A stretch of 64,000 nucleotides of DNA from Synechococcus sp. KORDI-100 (GTDB taxonomy: Bacteria > Cyanobacteriota > Cyanobacteriia > PCC-6307 > Cyanobiaceae), in assembly GCF_000737535.1 (NCBI RefSeq), contig NZ_CP006269.1, positions 1,054,001 to 1,118,000 on the forward strand. The letters are read 5' to 3'. The notes below the pieces were generated by a model. It ran no database searches, was not told the origin of the DNA, and was given only the letters and a program-made list of their open reading frames with translations. This document shows, piece after piece, positions 25,704 through 33,873 of this stretch (positions are counted from its first letter, which is position 1; each line of letters opens with the position of its first letter). The translations under genes were made by a program, and so were the position numbers.

Positions 25704-25835
25704 TCATACGCGTGCAAACTCACTTGTGATGGGCATAAGGATTTGCTCGATGCAGTCGGCGTTGACCCAGCGGATGACTCCTGTATCGACGTCAGCCACT
25801 TAAACCAAGCTCGGTGACGAGTCTTTGGGAAGCAT
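25704..25835 (-). pseudogene. Small gene with internal TAA
   Basis: ATG 25835 starts MLPKDSSPSLV, then TAA, then the same frame reads VADVDTGVIRWVNADCIEQI and on to TGA at 25704-25706. It looks like a single protein of about 43 residues carrying one nonsense codon. Restart from the GTG right after the stop is possible. Confidence 0.4.
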
Positions 25836-25838
25836 GCT

Positions 25839-26317
25839 CTAGCTGGTTTCAAGCCCAGTACCTCGGCGATAAACCTTCAGCGGGAATTTGGCATTGCCGT
25901 CGTCGTTTATGCCGAAGTCTTCATCGCCAAGCGCCTCGACGATGCCGTCAGGCAATGAACGCTGCTCAAGAATCAGCAGTTCGGGGCGCTGACGCTCGTT
26001 CCTCCAAGCAATCACACCAGTGATTTCTTGGGTTACACGAACTCGACGCCCATCTTTGGACGAGCAGGACGTGTTCCCGGATGTTCTCAGGTCATTAAAA
26101 ACCCAGGCGAGGAGGACATTGCTTCCGGGGTCAGTTGTTGATGGCCTGTGCCGTGAAAGTTAAAAGCCACTCGTTAGATCCACCCTGAGGCACAGCTGAG
26201 TGTTTGATCTGCAAGTTGCGAATTCAAGGGACAACTCCACGTAAAAACACCATTGCCGTAATCGCCACAATGTCCGTCTCTTGGGTGGGCGGGCTTTCTT
26301 GCTAATGAATTCGTCAA
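25839..26317 (-). pseudogene. Degraded gene readable in three successive frames
   Basis: Three abutting coding-like pieces. About 26317-26174 reads RDGHCGDYGNGVFTWSCP and continues to a TAA. About 26220-26131 reads HSAVPQGGSNEWLLTFTAQA to a TGA. About 26159-25839 reads DPGSNVLLAWVFNDLRTS, later LPDGIVEALGDEDFGINDDG, and stops at TAG. Joined, they would make a protein of about 155 residues. The third piece alone is a long open frame with no start codon. No family recognised. Confidence 0.45.
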
Positions 26318-26406
26318 TCTTGGATGCCTTGCACTGAATAGCTATCAGGAAGACGCTTCATTTTTATTTCAAGTCTTTGCATCTTGCAGTTCATTGAGTG
26401 CTAGTC

Positions 26407-26619
26407 TTAGGCGCTCAAGTAAACCTTCTTCCCTTTTGAATTGAGTCGGTACTTGCCTCCCTTTGGGCCAGTGAAGACCGTGGAAGTATCAATCGTCATG
26501 GCTGTAGCTTCCTGAACGATTTTCAAAGCCGGTGGTTCAGGAATGATGTCCGTCTGGGTCTCTTGATCTGGACGAGCATTTCGGTTCAGGATGTTTGCGA
26601 ACCACTTTGGAAAGTCCAT
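26407..26619 (-). CDS. Small protein with PBCV-type basic adaptor-like C-terminus
   Basis: 70 residues. The N-terminal MDFPKWFANILNRNARPDQE is followed by a Pro/Thr-rich middle and the C-terminal FTGPKGGKYRLNSKGKKVYL. That tail fits the short basic adaptor motif first described in chlorella-virus proteins (G-P-K/R-G-G-K/R-Y ... G-K-K-V-Y), often found as a tail on other domains. No signal peptide. Role unknown. Confidence 0.6.
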   Translation of the reverse strand: MDFPKWFANILNRNARPDQETQTDIIPEPPALKIVQEATAMTIDTSTVFTGPKGGKYRLNSKGKKVYLSA

Positions 26620-26770
26620 TGTGAACGTGTTACGAGGAGATAAGAAGAGGCTAACAATTTAATGACGGATGTCAATCACTGCTCTTATCGCTTGCATTCA
26701 GTGAGTGTATAAGTCTCAGGATGCAAGCGCATATTTTTTGTCTTTACCGAGGGAAGCGCGTCGTGCCCCG

Positions 26771-27156
26771 ATGAAGTGTCTGCTCTCTGGATTGGCCTCA
26801 TTGCTGCTGCTGGCCTCGCCGTCGCTTGCGGTTGAAGAGGCAGTGGAAGAGGGTAAGGGCACCACTTGGAATTCCGGCTGGGGGATGATGGAGAGCGGAG
26901 CGCGACTTACCTGGCGAGTTGCTGATGTGAAAACAGGACAAATCACTTTGTCGTTCCTGATTGCCGTTGACGACAATGTCGTGTCAAACAATGGATTTAG
27001 GTATTGGCCTACAGGGGAAGGGAAGTCGACTGTAGACAAGTTACTTTTGAGGATTTCTACGTCTGTAACGCGAAAAAGAGAAAGGGTTTAAAGGCGGAGA
27101 CTGAACACTTGCGAGCATTGGCGTTTGAATTCTGCGGCGAAGACAAAAGATCTTGA
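26771..27156 (+). pseudogene. Exported protein gene with a -1 frameshift near its 3' end
   Basis: ATG 26771 starts with signal peptide MKCLLSGLASLLLLASPSLA, then a domain TTWNSGWGMMESGARLTWRV ... NNGFRYWPTGEGKSTVD. In frame it ends at 27091 with a basic, non-protein-like tail (LLLRISTSVTRKRERV). In the -1 frame from about 27037 it reads instead VTFEDFYVCNAKKRKGLKAE ... FEFCGEDKRS to TGA 27154-27156, a convincing C-terminus with two cysteines. A one-base deletion near 27030-27037 (or a sequencing error) explains this. The signal peptide makes it a member of the exported-protein set of this island. The following 27157-27354 holds nothing recognisable. Confidence 0.55.
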
Positions 27157-27354
27157 AAGGATAATCTTTGCTGCAATATAAGTAATGGATAGAAAGGTAC
27201 GGCTTAAAAGCATATTTAATAGATTTTCGTATTGATCGTGCCATTCATTCTTGTATCCGTACGTCTTGCATTAAAAGCAGCTATGGGTCAACAAATGACG
27301 CGTGGCTGCAGGCGGCTGTTCAGCGCGCATGGAGCAGTGTTGTGGAGTCATGGA

Positions 27355-27507
27355 TCAGATGCCAGGGTGCTCAAGCATCACAGTCGCAAGGTCTGACTCA
27401 GTCAGCTCAATGCATTCCTGCTCCTGAGATTCCGCAATGACCAGGGTGTCTGGAAGGCGGAAAGTTTTCTCAAGATCTGTTTTCGTGGCACCGAAGGGGT
27501 AGGTCAT
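27355..27507 (-). CDS. Small hypothetical protein
   Basis: 50 residues from ATG 27507 (MTYPFGATKTDLEKTFRLPD), acidic C-terminal half (ECIELTESDLATVMLEHPGI). The ATG comes immediately after the T run of a hairpin, with no Shine-Dalgarno sequence, so translation from this ATG is doubtful. No family recognised. Confidence 0.4.
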   Translation of the reverse strand: MTYPFGATKTDLEKTFRLPDTLVIAESQEQECIELTESDLATVMLEHPGI

Positions 27508-27600
27508 AAAAAAAGAGGGCTCATGCAGCCCCCGGGAACATTCCCCTAGGAACGCATTGATGACGCATCGCTGTGCCGCCGTTACATTACTCAACAAAGT
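27508..27600 (-). ncRNA. Candidate small RNA or attenuated leader
   Basis: Reading the minus strand from about 27600, two hairpins follow one another: GGGAA/TTCCC (27534-27545) and GGGCT, CATGC loop, AGCCC (27517-27531), the latter followed directly by seven T (27508-27514). That is a textbook intrinsic terminator with no minus-strand protein gene upstream of it. It could end a small RNA of roughly 80-110 nt or attenuate the 27355 gene. The 5' end is not defined. Confidence 0.4.
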
Positions 27601-27610
27601 TCTGTAACGG
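27579..27610 (+). promoter_or_regulatory. Inverted repeat at the ribosome binding site of the 27616 gene
   Basis: CCGTTACA (27579-27586) and TGTAACGG (27603-27610) form a perfect 8-bp inverted repeat with a 16-nt spacer. The right arm touches the GGGAG ribosome binding site. It could be an operator or an RNA hairpin that blocks translation. Confidence 0.5.
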
Positions 27611-27615
27611 GAGCC

Positions 27616-27717
27616 ATGGCCTTCACCACCCAAGACCTCCTCGTTCTGTTCGGCAGCTTTGGAATGGCCCTCTTTGCTCTGAATCTCTACAAGCTGACCA
27701 GACCCGCTCAGGGCTAA
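27616..27717 (+). CDS. 33-residue single-span membrane protein
   Basis: ATG 27616 with GGGAG just upstream. Sequence MAFTTQDLLVLFGSFGMALF continues as ALNLYKLTRPAQG. One membrane helix (about residues 8-24) and a short basic tail, the size and form of small photosystem, cytochrome b6f or NDH-1 subunits, but it does not match the PetN, PetM, PetG, PsbT or PsaM sequences I know, so no name is given. Confidence 0.65.
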   Translation: MAFTTQDLLVLFGSFGMALFALNLYKLTRPAQG

Positions 27718-27873
27718 GCGGAGGTGGCAGACGTGCTGGCGTGTTCAGCGTTTGGTGTCAGGATCCAGGCCTAACAGAGGGCCCAAAAACGGAACGGACC
27801 AATGGGCGTCGTCAGCCTTAATTCGCTCGAACCAAAGTCAACGACTGGATCCTCATGCTGCAAGTCAATCGCT

Positions 27874-28338
27874 TTACCGCTGAAACCAACCGGTGAGTGC
27901 CACCGCCAGGGCATCGGCGGCATCATCGGGTCGTGGAGGTTCCGACAGGTTGAGTTCTCGCATCACTGCGTCGAGCACTTCGTCTTTATCAGCATGTCCG
28001 AAGCCGGCCAGGGCCAACTTGATCTGCATCGGTGGGAATTCAACAACCGGCAGCTTGAATCGTGCCAGGGTCATCATGATCACTCCTCTCGCCTGCACCA
28101 CATTGATGGTGTTGCTTGAGCGGTAGAAAAAGAATTTTTCGACAGCAGCTTGTTGCGGCCCCCAACGGCGGATCAGCACACGCAGATCACGGGCGATTTC
28201 CACCATCCTTTCCCCATCCGAACATCCCGGTTCGGTTCGGATGATTCCGCAGTCGAGCATCTGTCGCCGACTCTCCGTCACGTCGATGACCCCGTAGCCC
28301 ACCCGGGCCAGACCGGGGTCGATGCCCAGGATTCGCAA
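27874..28338 (-). CDS. ruvC: Holliday junction resolvase RuvC
   Basis: 154 residues, TTG start ([20 protein letters not shown]). The catalytic acid in GIDPG, the later AVEKFFF glutamate, and the C-terminal acidic cluster [15 protein letters not shown] are conserved. Acts with RuvAB to resolve recombination junctions. It is the last gene of the minus-strand run, 6 bp after chlI. Confidence 0.95.
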   Translation of the reverse strand: MRILGIDPGLARVGYGVIDVTESRRQMLDCGIIRTEPGCSDGERMVEIARDLRVLIRRWGPQQAAVEKFFFYRSSNTINVVQARGVIMMTLARFKLPVVEFPPMQIKLALAGFGHADKDEVLDAVMRELNLSEPPRPDDAADALAVALTGWFQR

Positions 28339-28344
28339 GATGGA

Positions 28345-29433
28345 TCAGGCGGCGATGGCCAGTTCAAAGTCGGCGCGATCGCTGCTTTCACTGCGCTCGA
28401 ACACCTTGCAGAACACCTTCACAACCCGCTCACCTGAATCCACCTGTTCCAGGGGATCCTTTCGCAAGCGATGGCGAAGACAGCAGGAGGCGACCCGTGC
28501 CACATCGTCTTCACTCACCTCAACGCGACCTTCAAAGGCCGCCAGGGCCCTGGCGGCTCGATTGGTCACGATGTCCCCTCGCAAGCCATCAACATTCAGC
28601 TCGCCGCAGACCGCTGAGATTCGCAAGCGCAGATCCTCATCAATGGTCACGGTGTCGAGCCGCTGCTGGGCCTCCACCACACGATCCTGAAGAGCTTTCT
28701 GATTCCCTTCCACTGCGGAGTTGAAGCCGTCGGGATCACGATCAAAAGCGGTGCGTTGATCCACCACCTGAACGCGCAGTTCGGGATCGCGGACTGTGCG
28801 GACTTCAACGCTCATGCCGAAACGGTCGAGCAGCTGAGGACGCAGTTCACCCTCTTCGGGGTTCCCGGAGCCGATCAGCACAAAACGGGCGGGGTGTCGC
28901 ACCGAAACGCCTTCACGTTCGACCGTGTTCCAACCTGATGCTGCCGAATCCAGGAGAACGTCGACCAGATGGTCGTCGAGAAGGTTCACTTCGTCGACGT
29001 ACAGCAAACCTCGGTTGGCTTTGGCCAGCAATCCCGGCTCGAAGGCACGCACTCCTTCACTGAGCGCCTTTTCGATATCAATCGTTCCGCAGAGTCGATC
29101 TTCCGTTGCCCCAAGCGGGAGATCCACCATTGGAACCTGGCGCGGTTCCGTTGACAGGGTTTGCCCCTCCTGCAGTTGTTGACGGATTTCGCTGCTCTGC
29201 AGATCCGGATCGCTGGGAGAGCTGTTGTAGGGATCACCAGCCACGACATCAATATCAGGCAACAGATCTGCCAAAGCACGGATGGTGGTTGACTTCCCGG
29301 TACCCCGGTCACCCATGATCATCACGCCGCCGATGCGCGGATCGATCACGTTGAGGAGAAGCGCCAGTTTCATCTCCTCCTGACCGATCACGGCCGTGAA
29401 AGGGAAGACCCTGCGCTTCCGGGGTGCACTCAC
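28345..29433 (-). CDS. chlI: Magnesium chelatase ATPase subunit I
   Basis: 362 residues, GTG start. The AAA+ motor of Mg-chelatase, which inserts Mg into protoporphyrin IX for chlorophyll. Walker [10 protein letters not shown] (residues 41-49), Walker [18 protein letters not shown], sensor region [20 protein letters not shown] and arginine-finger region [12 protein letters not shown] are all present. The start overlaps the upstream stop by 4 bp (GTGA). The N-terminal [20 protein letters not shown] is typical. Confidence 0.97.
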   Translation of the reverse strand: MSAPRKRRVFPFTAVIGQEEMKLALLLNVIDPRIGGVMIMGDRGTGKSTTIRALADLLPDIDVVAGDPYNSSPSDPDLQSSEIRQQLQEGQTLSTEPRQVPMVDLPLGATEDRLCGTIDIEKALSEGVRAFEPGLLAKANRGLLYVDEVNLLDDHLVDVLLDSAASGWNTVEREGVSVRHPARFVLIGSGNPEEGELRPQLLDRFGMSVEVRTVRDPELRVQVVDQRTAFDRDPDGFNSAVEGNQKALQDRVVEAQQRLDTVTIDEDLRLRISAVCGELNVDGLRGDIVTNRAARALAAFEGRVEVSEDDVARVASCCLRHRLRKDPLEQVDSGERVVKVFCKVFERSESSDRADFELAIAA

Positions 29434-30815
29434 GGGATCTGAACTGAAGACGAAGTGGATTGTTTCACAGGCTGGATGGTGAGCACCTGAGGCGGAGTGG
29501 CGTCAGCGGGATAAATGAGTCGCACGCTGACGTCCCGTTGTTCACCAGGCCCCAAGGTGATGCGTCCCAGGGCAGGCCCTTGCTGACCCTGACGCAGAAC
29601 GAGGTGGATGGTCTGCACTCCCAGGGACTGTCCATCACGGTCGTGAAGCCCCGACACTTCGAGTGGTCCGCGAAACATGACCGGTCCGCTGTTGGTCTTG
29701 CGAAACGTCAGGCCACCGACAGGGCGATCGGTCTTGAGCGGAGATTCCAGAGCGATTTCAAGCGTCACTGCTCGGTTCTGGGTGTTTTTCAGGGGGAGTG
29801 TCAGGTCGTAGTCGACGCCGTAGTTCCCGTGAGCAGCCCATGCTGTTTGCGGGTAAAGACCTTTGAGCTCGGCCGTCTGCACCTGCTGGGTTCCCAGAGA
29901 CCCTCGCTCAAGGCTGCTGATCGGCCATGACAGTGGCTCTGAGGGAACCTCCAGAAGAGGGCTGCCAGGGTCTGTGATCCTGCTGCGCCAGCCGCTGCCA
30001 ATCTGAACGCCGCTGACTCTGGAATAAATCATCTTGCCCTTGGCTCCACGCTCTGTCGGGCTGTGTTCCTTGGGGCTGAGCCGTCCGCTGCTCAGCAATT
30101 CAGTCCAGCGCTCCGCCGGTGGGGGAGTCTTGTTGGGTCCCCTGGCGGCCAGGGTGGCCAGAGCGACAGGCCCTGAGCTGTGCAGGCGCAGCTGAAGGTT
30201 GCGGCCATTGAGCAGCGGGTCCAGTCCTGCGACTGGAATTGGGAGAACCAGCAATGTTGTTGGTGCCCCGGGCTGGAGCCGCCAGCTGCCCGTGGAGAGC
30301 TCGGTTGCCCGGCGACGCTTCAGGAGGTCACCGGCAACCCGACTGCCTGGTCCGGCGGCGATCACGTCGCTGGTCTCCCGGATCAGGGTTGGCAGAGGCA
30401 GAAAAGGGGCAGCGGTCTGACCTGGTTGCGTTGCCTGGGAAAGAGAGGTGCTGCCCTCAAGCAGTTTCAGATCGACGGGATGTTCACCGAGTGGGGCTGC
30501 CAGAACCGCCAGCCACAACGTTGATTCCAGGCTGTCGTCATCGCCTGCGTAGACGTGATGGCTGAACAGGTCAAATCGTCCATTCAGTTCAACATCCAGA
30601 CCTGCCCCATCGGTGCTTGGAAAGGTGGAGAGAAGAATGCCATCGTCCTTGATCAGCTCGGGGTTGTTGTCATTGACCATCAGGACCGAATCCAGCCGTC
30701 CTGGTAATGGCCTCACCTCCTGGCGGCGCAGTGTGTCGTCGGCTGCGAAGGATGCTTCCGTCAACCCTCCAGACAGACAGATCAATGTTGCCGAAAGCAG
30801 GGCTGGCAGTCTCAT
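29430..30815 (-). CDS. Exported DUF3370-type protein
   Basis: 461 residues. Signal peptide MRLPALLSATLICLSGGLTE, then LRRQEVRPLPGRLDSVLMVN and a long beta-rich region with GNYGVDYDLTLPLKNTQNRA and a C-terminal LGRITLGPGEQRDVSVRLIY. The pattern and length fit the cyanobacterial DUF3370 family, whose function is unknown. Coupled by 4-bp overlaps both to the serine hydrolase before it and to chlI after it, so all three are probably co-expressed. Confidence 0.8.
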   Translation of the reverse strand: MRLPALLSATLICLSGGLTEASFAADDTLRRQEVRPLPGRLDSVLMVNDNNPELIKDDGILLSTFPSTDGAGLDVELNGRFDLFSHHVYAGDDDSLESTLWLAVLAAPLGEHPVDLKLLEGSTSLSQATQPGQTAAPFLPLPTLIRETSDVIAAGPGSRVAGDLLKRRRATELSTGSWRLQPGAPTTLLVLPIPVAGLDPLLNGRNLQLRLHSSGPVALATLAARGPNKTPPPAERWTELLSSGRLSPKEHSPTERGAKGKMIYSRVSGVQIGSGWRSRITDPGSPLLEVPSEPLSWPISSLERGSLGTQQVQTAELKGLYPQTAWAAHGNYGVDYDLTLPLKNTQNRAVTLEIALESPLKTDRPVGGLTFRKTNSGPVMFRGPLEVSGLHDRDGQSLGVQTIHLVLRQGQQGPALGRITLGPGEQRDVSVRLIYPADATPPQVLTIQPVKQSTSSSVQIP

Positions 30816-31921
30816 GGCGAGGTTTCGGGGGTCGGACGGGGGGGTGCCGGCAGGGGTTTGAGATGAGGAGCCATGGCTTTAGCCAGTGCGCGAATCATGT
30901 TGGTGGAACGTGGGTCGTTGAAGGGCCCCTGGACCAGGAAGCCTGCAACGGCACGGCGTCCGTCCGGTAGTTCGATCAGCCCTGCGTCGGCGTAGGCAAT
31001 CCCGATGTCACCGGTTTTGTTGTAAACGTGATAGCCCTTGCGAGCCAGGCTTTCATTCGGCGAACCCTGGGCGCCACCAACCCCCTGCAGCAGGCCTGTG
31101 GGTAGGAGCGTGTCCGTCACCGACGTCGACATCACTTCGCGAAAGAGATCCCGGCTCCTGGGGCTGAGGGTTTCGCCGCTGTCCACCAGCGCGATGGAGC
31201 GACTGAGATCGCGGGCGCTGGTGGTATTGGTGCCATCGAGGTCTGGCAGCCAGTTGTTGACCTCTGTCGCAGGCAGTCCGAGGGCCTGGAAGCGGGCGTT
31301 GATGGCCGCTTGACCCCCCACCCGTTCAATCAACAGATTCGTGGCGGAGTTATCACTGACACGAATCATTTCCGTCGCCACCTCAAATGTTGGAAAGCGG
31401 CTTCCGACCGGCTTTGAGGCCATCCAACCGGCCCCACCACCAATCAGTTCCTTGGTCAGGGTCAACGGTTCATTCCACTGCAGATCGCCGCTGTCAACCA
31501 GTTCAAGGGATGCCAGCAGAATCGGGGTCTTGATCGAACTTGCCGCCGGCATCGGCCGCTCAGCCTCGAGTTGGGCAAACCGACCATCATCCAGGATCAG
31601 CATGTAAGCGCTGGTCTTGAGATCCTTCTGCTGAGCCGCCAGCTGTTTCCATTTCTCCGAAAGGGCTGTGATTTCCTGTTTCGGCTCGAAGCGTCCAAGA
31701 GGCAGTCCCGCGTCACCATCGCGGCTGCGAAGGGGTTCTGCAGATGAGGTTCCGGGATTGTCCTCGTCAGGCGTCAACCCGGACAACCAGGCCTGAGAAC
31801 TGATCCATTCGGGCAGTGATATCTGCTGATTGCGGACCTGTGGCGCCAGCACTTTCAGGGCAGAGCCCGTCAGCACCCCCAGCCCGATGCCCATCAGGAT
31901 CAGACGCAGAACCAGCCGCAT
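30812..31921 (-). CDS. Membrane-anchored serine hydrolase of the class A beta-lactamase/PBP fold
   Basis: 369 residues from ATG 31921 (MRLVLRLILMGIGLGVLTGS, signal or anchor). The three active-site motifs are present: S-x-x-K in AASSIKTPIL, S-D-N in RVSDNSATNLLIERVGGQ, and K-T-G in YNKTGDIGIAYAD. A glutamate-type omega loop is not obvious, so it may be a peptidoglycan-acting or esterase-like relative rather than a true beta-lactamase. The frame extends to a TTG at 31969. Coupled to the DUF3370 gene by ATGA. Confidence 0.82.
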   Translation of the reverse strand: MRLVLRLILMGIGLGVLTGSALKVLAPQVRNQQISLPEWISSQAWLSGLTPDEDNPGTSSAEPLRSRDGDAGLPLGRFEPKQEITALSEKWKQLAAQQKDLKTSAYMLILDDGRFAQLEAERPMPAASSIKTPILLASLELVDSGDLQWNEPLTLTKELIGGGAGWMASKPVGSRFPTFEVATEMIRVSDNSATNLLIERVGGQAAINARFQALGLPATEVNNWLPDLDGTNTTSARDLSRSIALVDSGETLSPRSRDLFREVMSTSVTDTLLPTGLLQGVGGAQGSPNESLARKGYHVYNKTGDIGIAYADAGLIELPDGRRAVAGFLVQGPFNDPRSTNMIRALAKAMAPHLKPLPAPPRPTPETSP

Positions 31922-31997
31922 GGGTCGTCCCCATCCCGCGGCTCGCTTGGATGGTCGGCTAGTCGTCAACCCGGGTGCGTTCCGTTATCGGCTGAGG

Positions 31998-32756
31998 TTA
32001 GGGGCGTCTGGCCCGAACGGCCCATCGCAGCTGACGAACCATCCCTCGCAGCAAAGCAACCTCCTCACGGCCTGTCGTGGCTCGCTGCAGCAGATCATTC
32101 ACTTTCGCCATGCGTGCCGAGGCGGTGTGAGGCAGGAGATACCCCACCTCCAGCAGAAGGCTTTCGGCATCCTTGAGGAAGTCGCTCATCACAGCTGCCG
32201 GAGCAGGATCCGGTCCTTCCGGTTGGCTGACCATCGAGTGGCGCTGCAGCCGATTCATCTCATGAAGCACCACAGCCACGGCATGGGACAGGTTCAGCGA
32301 TGGATACGTCGCATCGCTGTGCAGGCTGAGAACTCTCTGGCACAGCCGCAGTTCACTGTTGCTCAGTCCACGGTCTTCACGGCCGAAGACGACGGCGACC
32401 GGCTGGGTTTCACCGGTCGGACCATCTCCGCTGCTGAGCAACCAGGCCAGGGCTTGATCAGATGTCAGCAGGGGGATCTCTCCATGGTCGATCCGTCCGC
32501 AGGTGGCCACCGCCCTGCGGCAGCCCGACAAGGCATTCAGCAGTGAGTGATGGACTGTTGCGTGATCCAGCAAGTCGCAACCGTGAACGGCCATGCGTCG
32601 GGCGTCTTCGCTCTGATGATCACATTGAGGATTCACAAGCCGCAGGGACTGCACGCCGAAGTTGGCGCAGAGTCTGGCCACACTCCCCACGTTGAGTGGA
32701 CCGGCCGGCTCAACCAGAACGACCACCCGTGGAGGATGCGGAGCTGACGATGTCAA
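31998..32756 (-). CDS. SPOUT RNA methyltransferase, TrmJ/TrmH family
   Basis: 252 residues. VVVLVEPAGPLNVGSVARLC is the N-terminal signature. The SPOUT knot motifs VAVVFGREDRGLSNSELRLC and YPSLNLSHAVAVVLHEM are intact. Closest in form to TrmJ, which methylates the 2'-O of tRNA position 32. It starts at a TTG overlapping the cytM stop (TTGA); a downstream GTG before VVLVEPAG is possible. The C-terminal extension is helical. Confidence 0.88.
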   Translation of the reverse strand: MTSSAPHPPRVVVLVEPAGPLNVGSVARLCANFGVQSLRLVNPQCDHQSEDARRMAVHGCDLLDHATVHHSLLNALSGCRRAVATCGRIDHGEIPLLTSDQALAWLLSSGDGPTGETQPVAVVFGREDRGLSNSELRLCQRVLSLHSDATYPSLNLSHAVAVVLHEMNRLQRHSMVSQPEGPDPAPAAVMSDFLKDAESLLLEVGYLLPHTASARMAKVNDLLQRATTGREEVALLRGMVRQLRWAVRARRP

Positions 32757-33190
32757 CGCAGCGTTCGCAGATAGGCGAGTAGATCAGCCATCGATGACGG
32801 CTCCATCTGAAAGCTCGGCATGGGCGGTGTTTCTCCACTCACGATCTGGTGAACCACTCGCGGATCCGAGCTTCGTTGACTGATCCCCACCAGGCTTGGA
32901 CCAAGCAATCCCTGCCCTGCCAGGCCATGGCAGCCAGCGCAGTTGATCCGGAACAGCTGGCCGCCATGGTCGACGGAACCCTGAAGTTCAAGGGTGGCCC
33001 TCAGGTAGGGATCCTGACGGGCATTGCCCAGCACCCAAAGAAGCAGCACCACGCAGGCTGCAGCTGCAAGAACGACCAGGGCGGCGATCAATCCACGACC
33101 ACCGTCGACTTGGGCGTCATCGTCCTGACTTACAGCAGTTGATGTCGGCTCCGACACGGCGATGGAAGTACGTGAAAGAATTGTGGTCAA
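32753..33190 (-). CDS. cytM: Membrane-anchored c-type cytochrome, cytochrome cM-like
   Basis: 145 residues. One N-terminal membrane helix (about residues 34-56, LIAALVVLAAAACVVLLLWVL), then a single haem domain with C-A-G-C-H at residues 84-88 and a probable axial methionine in GETPPMPSFQM. Size, anchor and haem domain fit cyanobacterial cytochrome cM. A GTG at 33154 is an alternative start and would shorten the N-terminus by 12 residues. It is divergent from petG with only 21 bp between ATGs, and is the first gene of the minus-strand operon. Confidence 0.8.
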   Translation of the reverse strand: MTTILSRTSIAVSEPTSTAVSQDDDAQVDGGRGLIAALVVLAAAACVVLLLWVLGNARQDPYLRATLELQGSVDHGGQLFRINCAGCHGLAGQGLLGPSLVGISQRSSDPRVVHQIVSGETPPMPSFQMEPSSMADLLAYLRTLR

Positions 33191-33211
33191 TCCTGCGCCA
33201 TTGTGTGATCG

Positions 33212-33328
33212 ATGATCGAACCTCTTCTGTGTGGAATTGTTCTGGGATTGATCCCTGTCACACTGATGGGTCTGTTTGTGGCGGCCTGGAATCAGTATCG
33301 ACGGGGCGACAGTGCTCTCGGGGGCTGA
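33212..33328 (+). CDS. petG: Cytochrome b6-f complex subunit PetG
   Basis: 38 residues: [20 protein letters not shown] continues [17 protein letters not shown]. The N-terminal [13 protein letters not shown] and tail QYRRG are characteristic of PetG, a single-helix subunit needed for b6f stability. Its last 71 bp overlap the 3' end of rsmD on the opposite strand. Confidence 0.93.
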   Translation: MIEPLLCGIVLGLIPVTLMGLFVAAWNQYRRGDSALGG

Positions 33329-33872
33329 GCATCAACAATCCTGTGCTCCCGTAGCGACGTCGGTCGATCACCGACCAGTCATCACCTGCGTTGAGCGGAT
33401 GGTCAGCGGAATGTTCACAGACCACGAGACTGTCGGGATTCAGCCATGAGCCGCTTCGTAGCTTGCTGAGAACGGGCTGGTAAAGGCCCTTTTCGTAGGG
33501 CGGATCGAGATAGACCAGATCAAAACCGGGCTTGTCCCAGTCATGGCTGAGCCAGCTGATCACGTCGCTGCGGATCACATTCATACTCGATCCGTTTGAA
33601 GCCCCCTGCTGTGTTGAGACGAGATTCTGCTCGCAGATGCGGGCTGTTTTTGGGTTTGATTCCACGGCAACCACCATCACAGCTCCGCGTTGGAGTGCCT
33701 CGCAGCCCATCACTCCACTGCCGCTGCAGAGGTCAAGCCAACGGCAGCCAAACAAACGCGGCGAAAGGATGTTCATGACAGCTTCCCGAACCCTCGATGT
33801 GGTTGGCCGTGTCCCGGAACCGCGGGGACTCAGAAGTTTGCGGCCACCCGTCAGCCGGAGCTGCCCCTGCAT
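33258..33872 (-). CDS. rsmD: 16S rRNA (guanine-966-N2)-methyltransferase RsmD
   Basis: 204 residues. The N-terminal [23 protein letters not shown] motif [19 protein letters not shown] and catalytic D-P-P-Y in [14 protein letters not shown] are diagnostic. The C-terminal tail after MLSPREHC lies antisense to petG and may be a loosely conserved extension. It begins 2 bp after the hisH stop on the same strand. Confidence 0.93.
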   Translation of the reverse strand: MQGQLRLTGGRKLLSPRGSGTRPTTSRVREAVMNILSPRLFGCRWLDLCSGSGVMGCEALQRGAVMVVAVESNPKTARICEQNLVSTQQGASNGSSMNVIRSDVISWLSHDWDKPGFDLVYLDPPYEKGLYQPVLSKLRSGSWLNPDSLVVCEHSADHPLNAGDDWSVIDRRRYGSTGLLMLSPREHCRPVDTDSRPPQTDPSV

Positions 33873-33873
33873 T

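Noticed and set aside
19700-27400. Island as a prophage or integrative element
   Set aside because: No integrase, capsid, tail, transposase, tRNA end or flanking direct repeats were found; the small exported genes alone do not show a mobile element.
27616-27717. 33-residue protein named PetN, PetM or PsbT
   Set aside because: The sequence does not match those subunits as I know them; only the single-helix form is similar.
30812-31921. Serine hydrolase called as a true antibiotic-resistance beta-lactamase
   Set aside because: The three shared motifs also occur in peptidoglycan enzymes and esterases; no clear omega-loop signature was seen.
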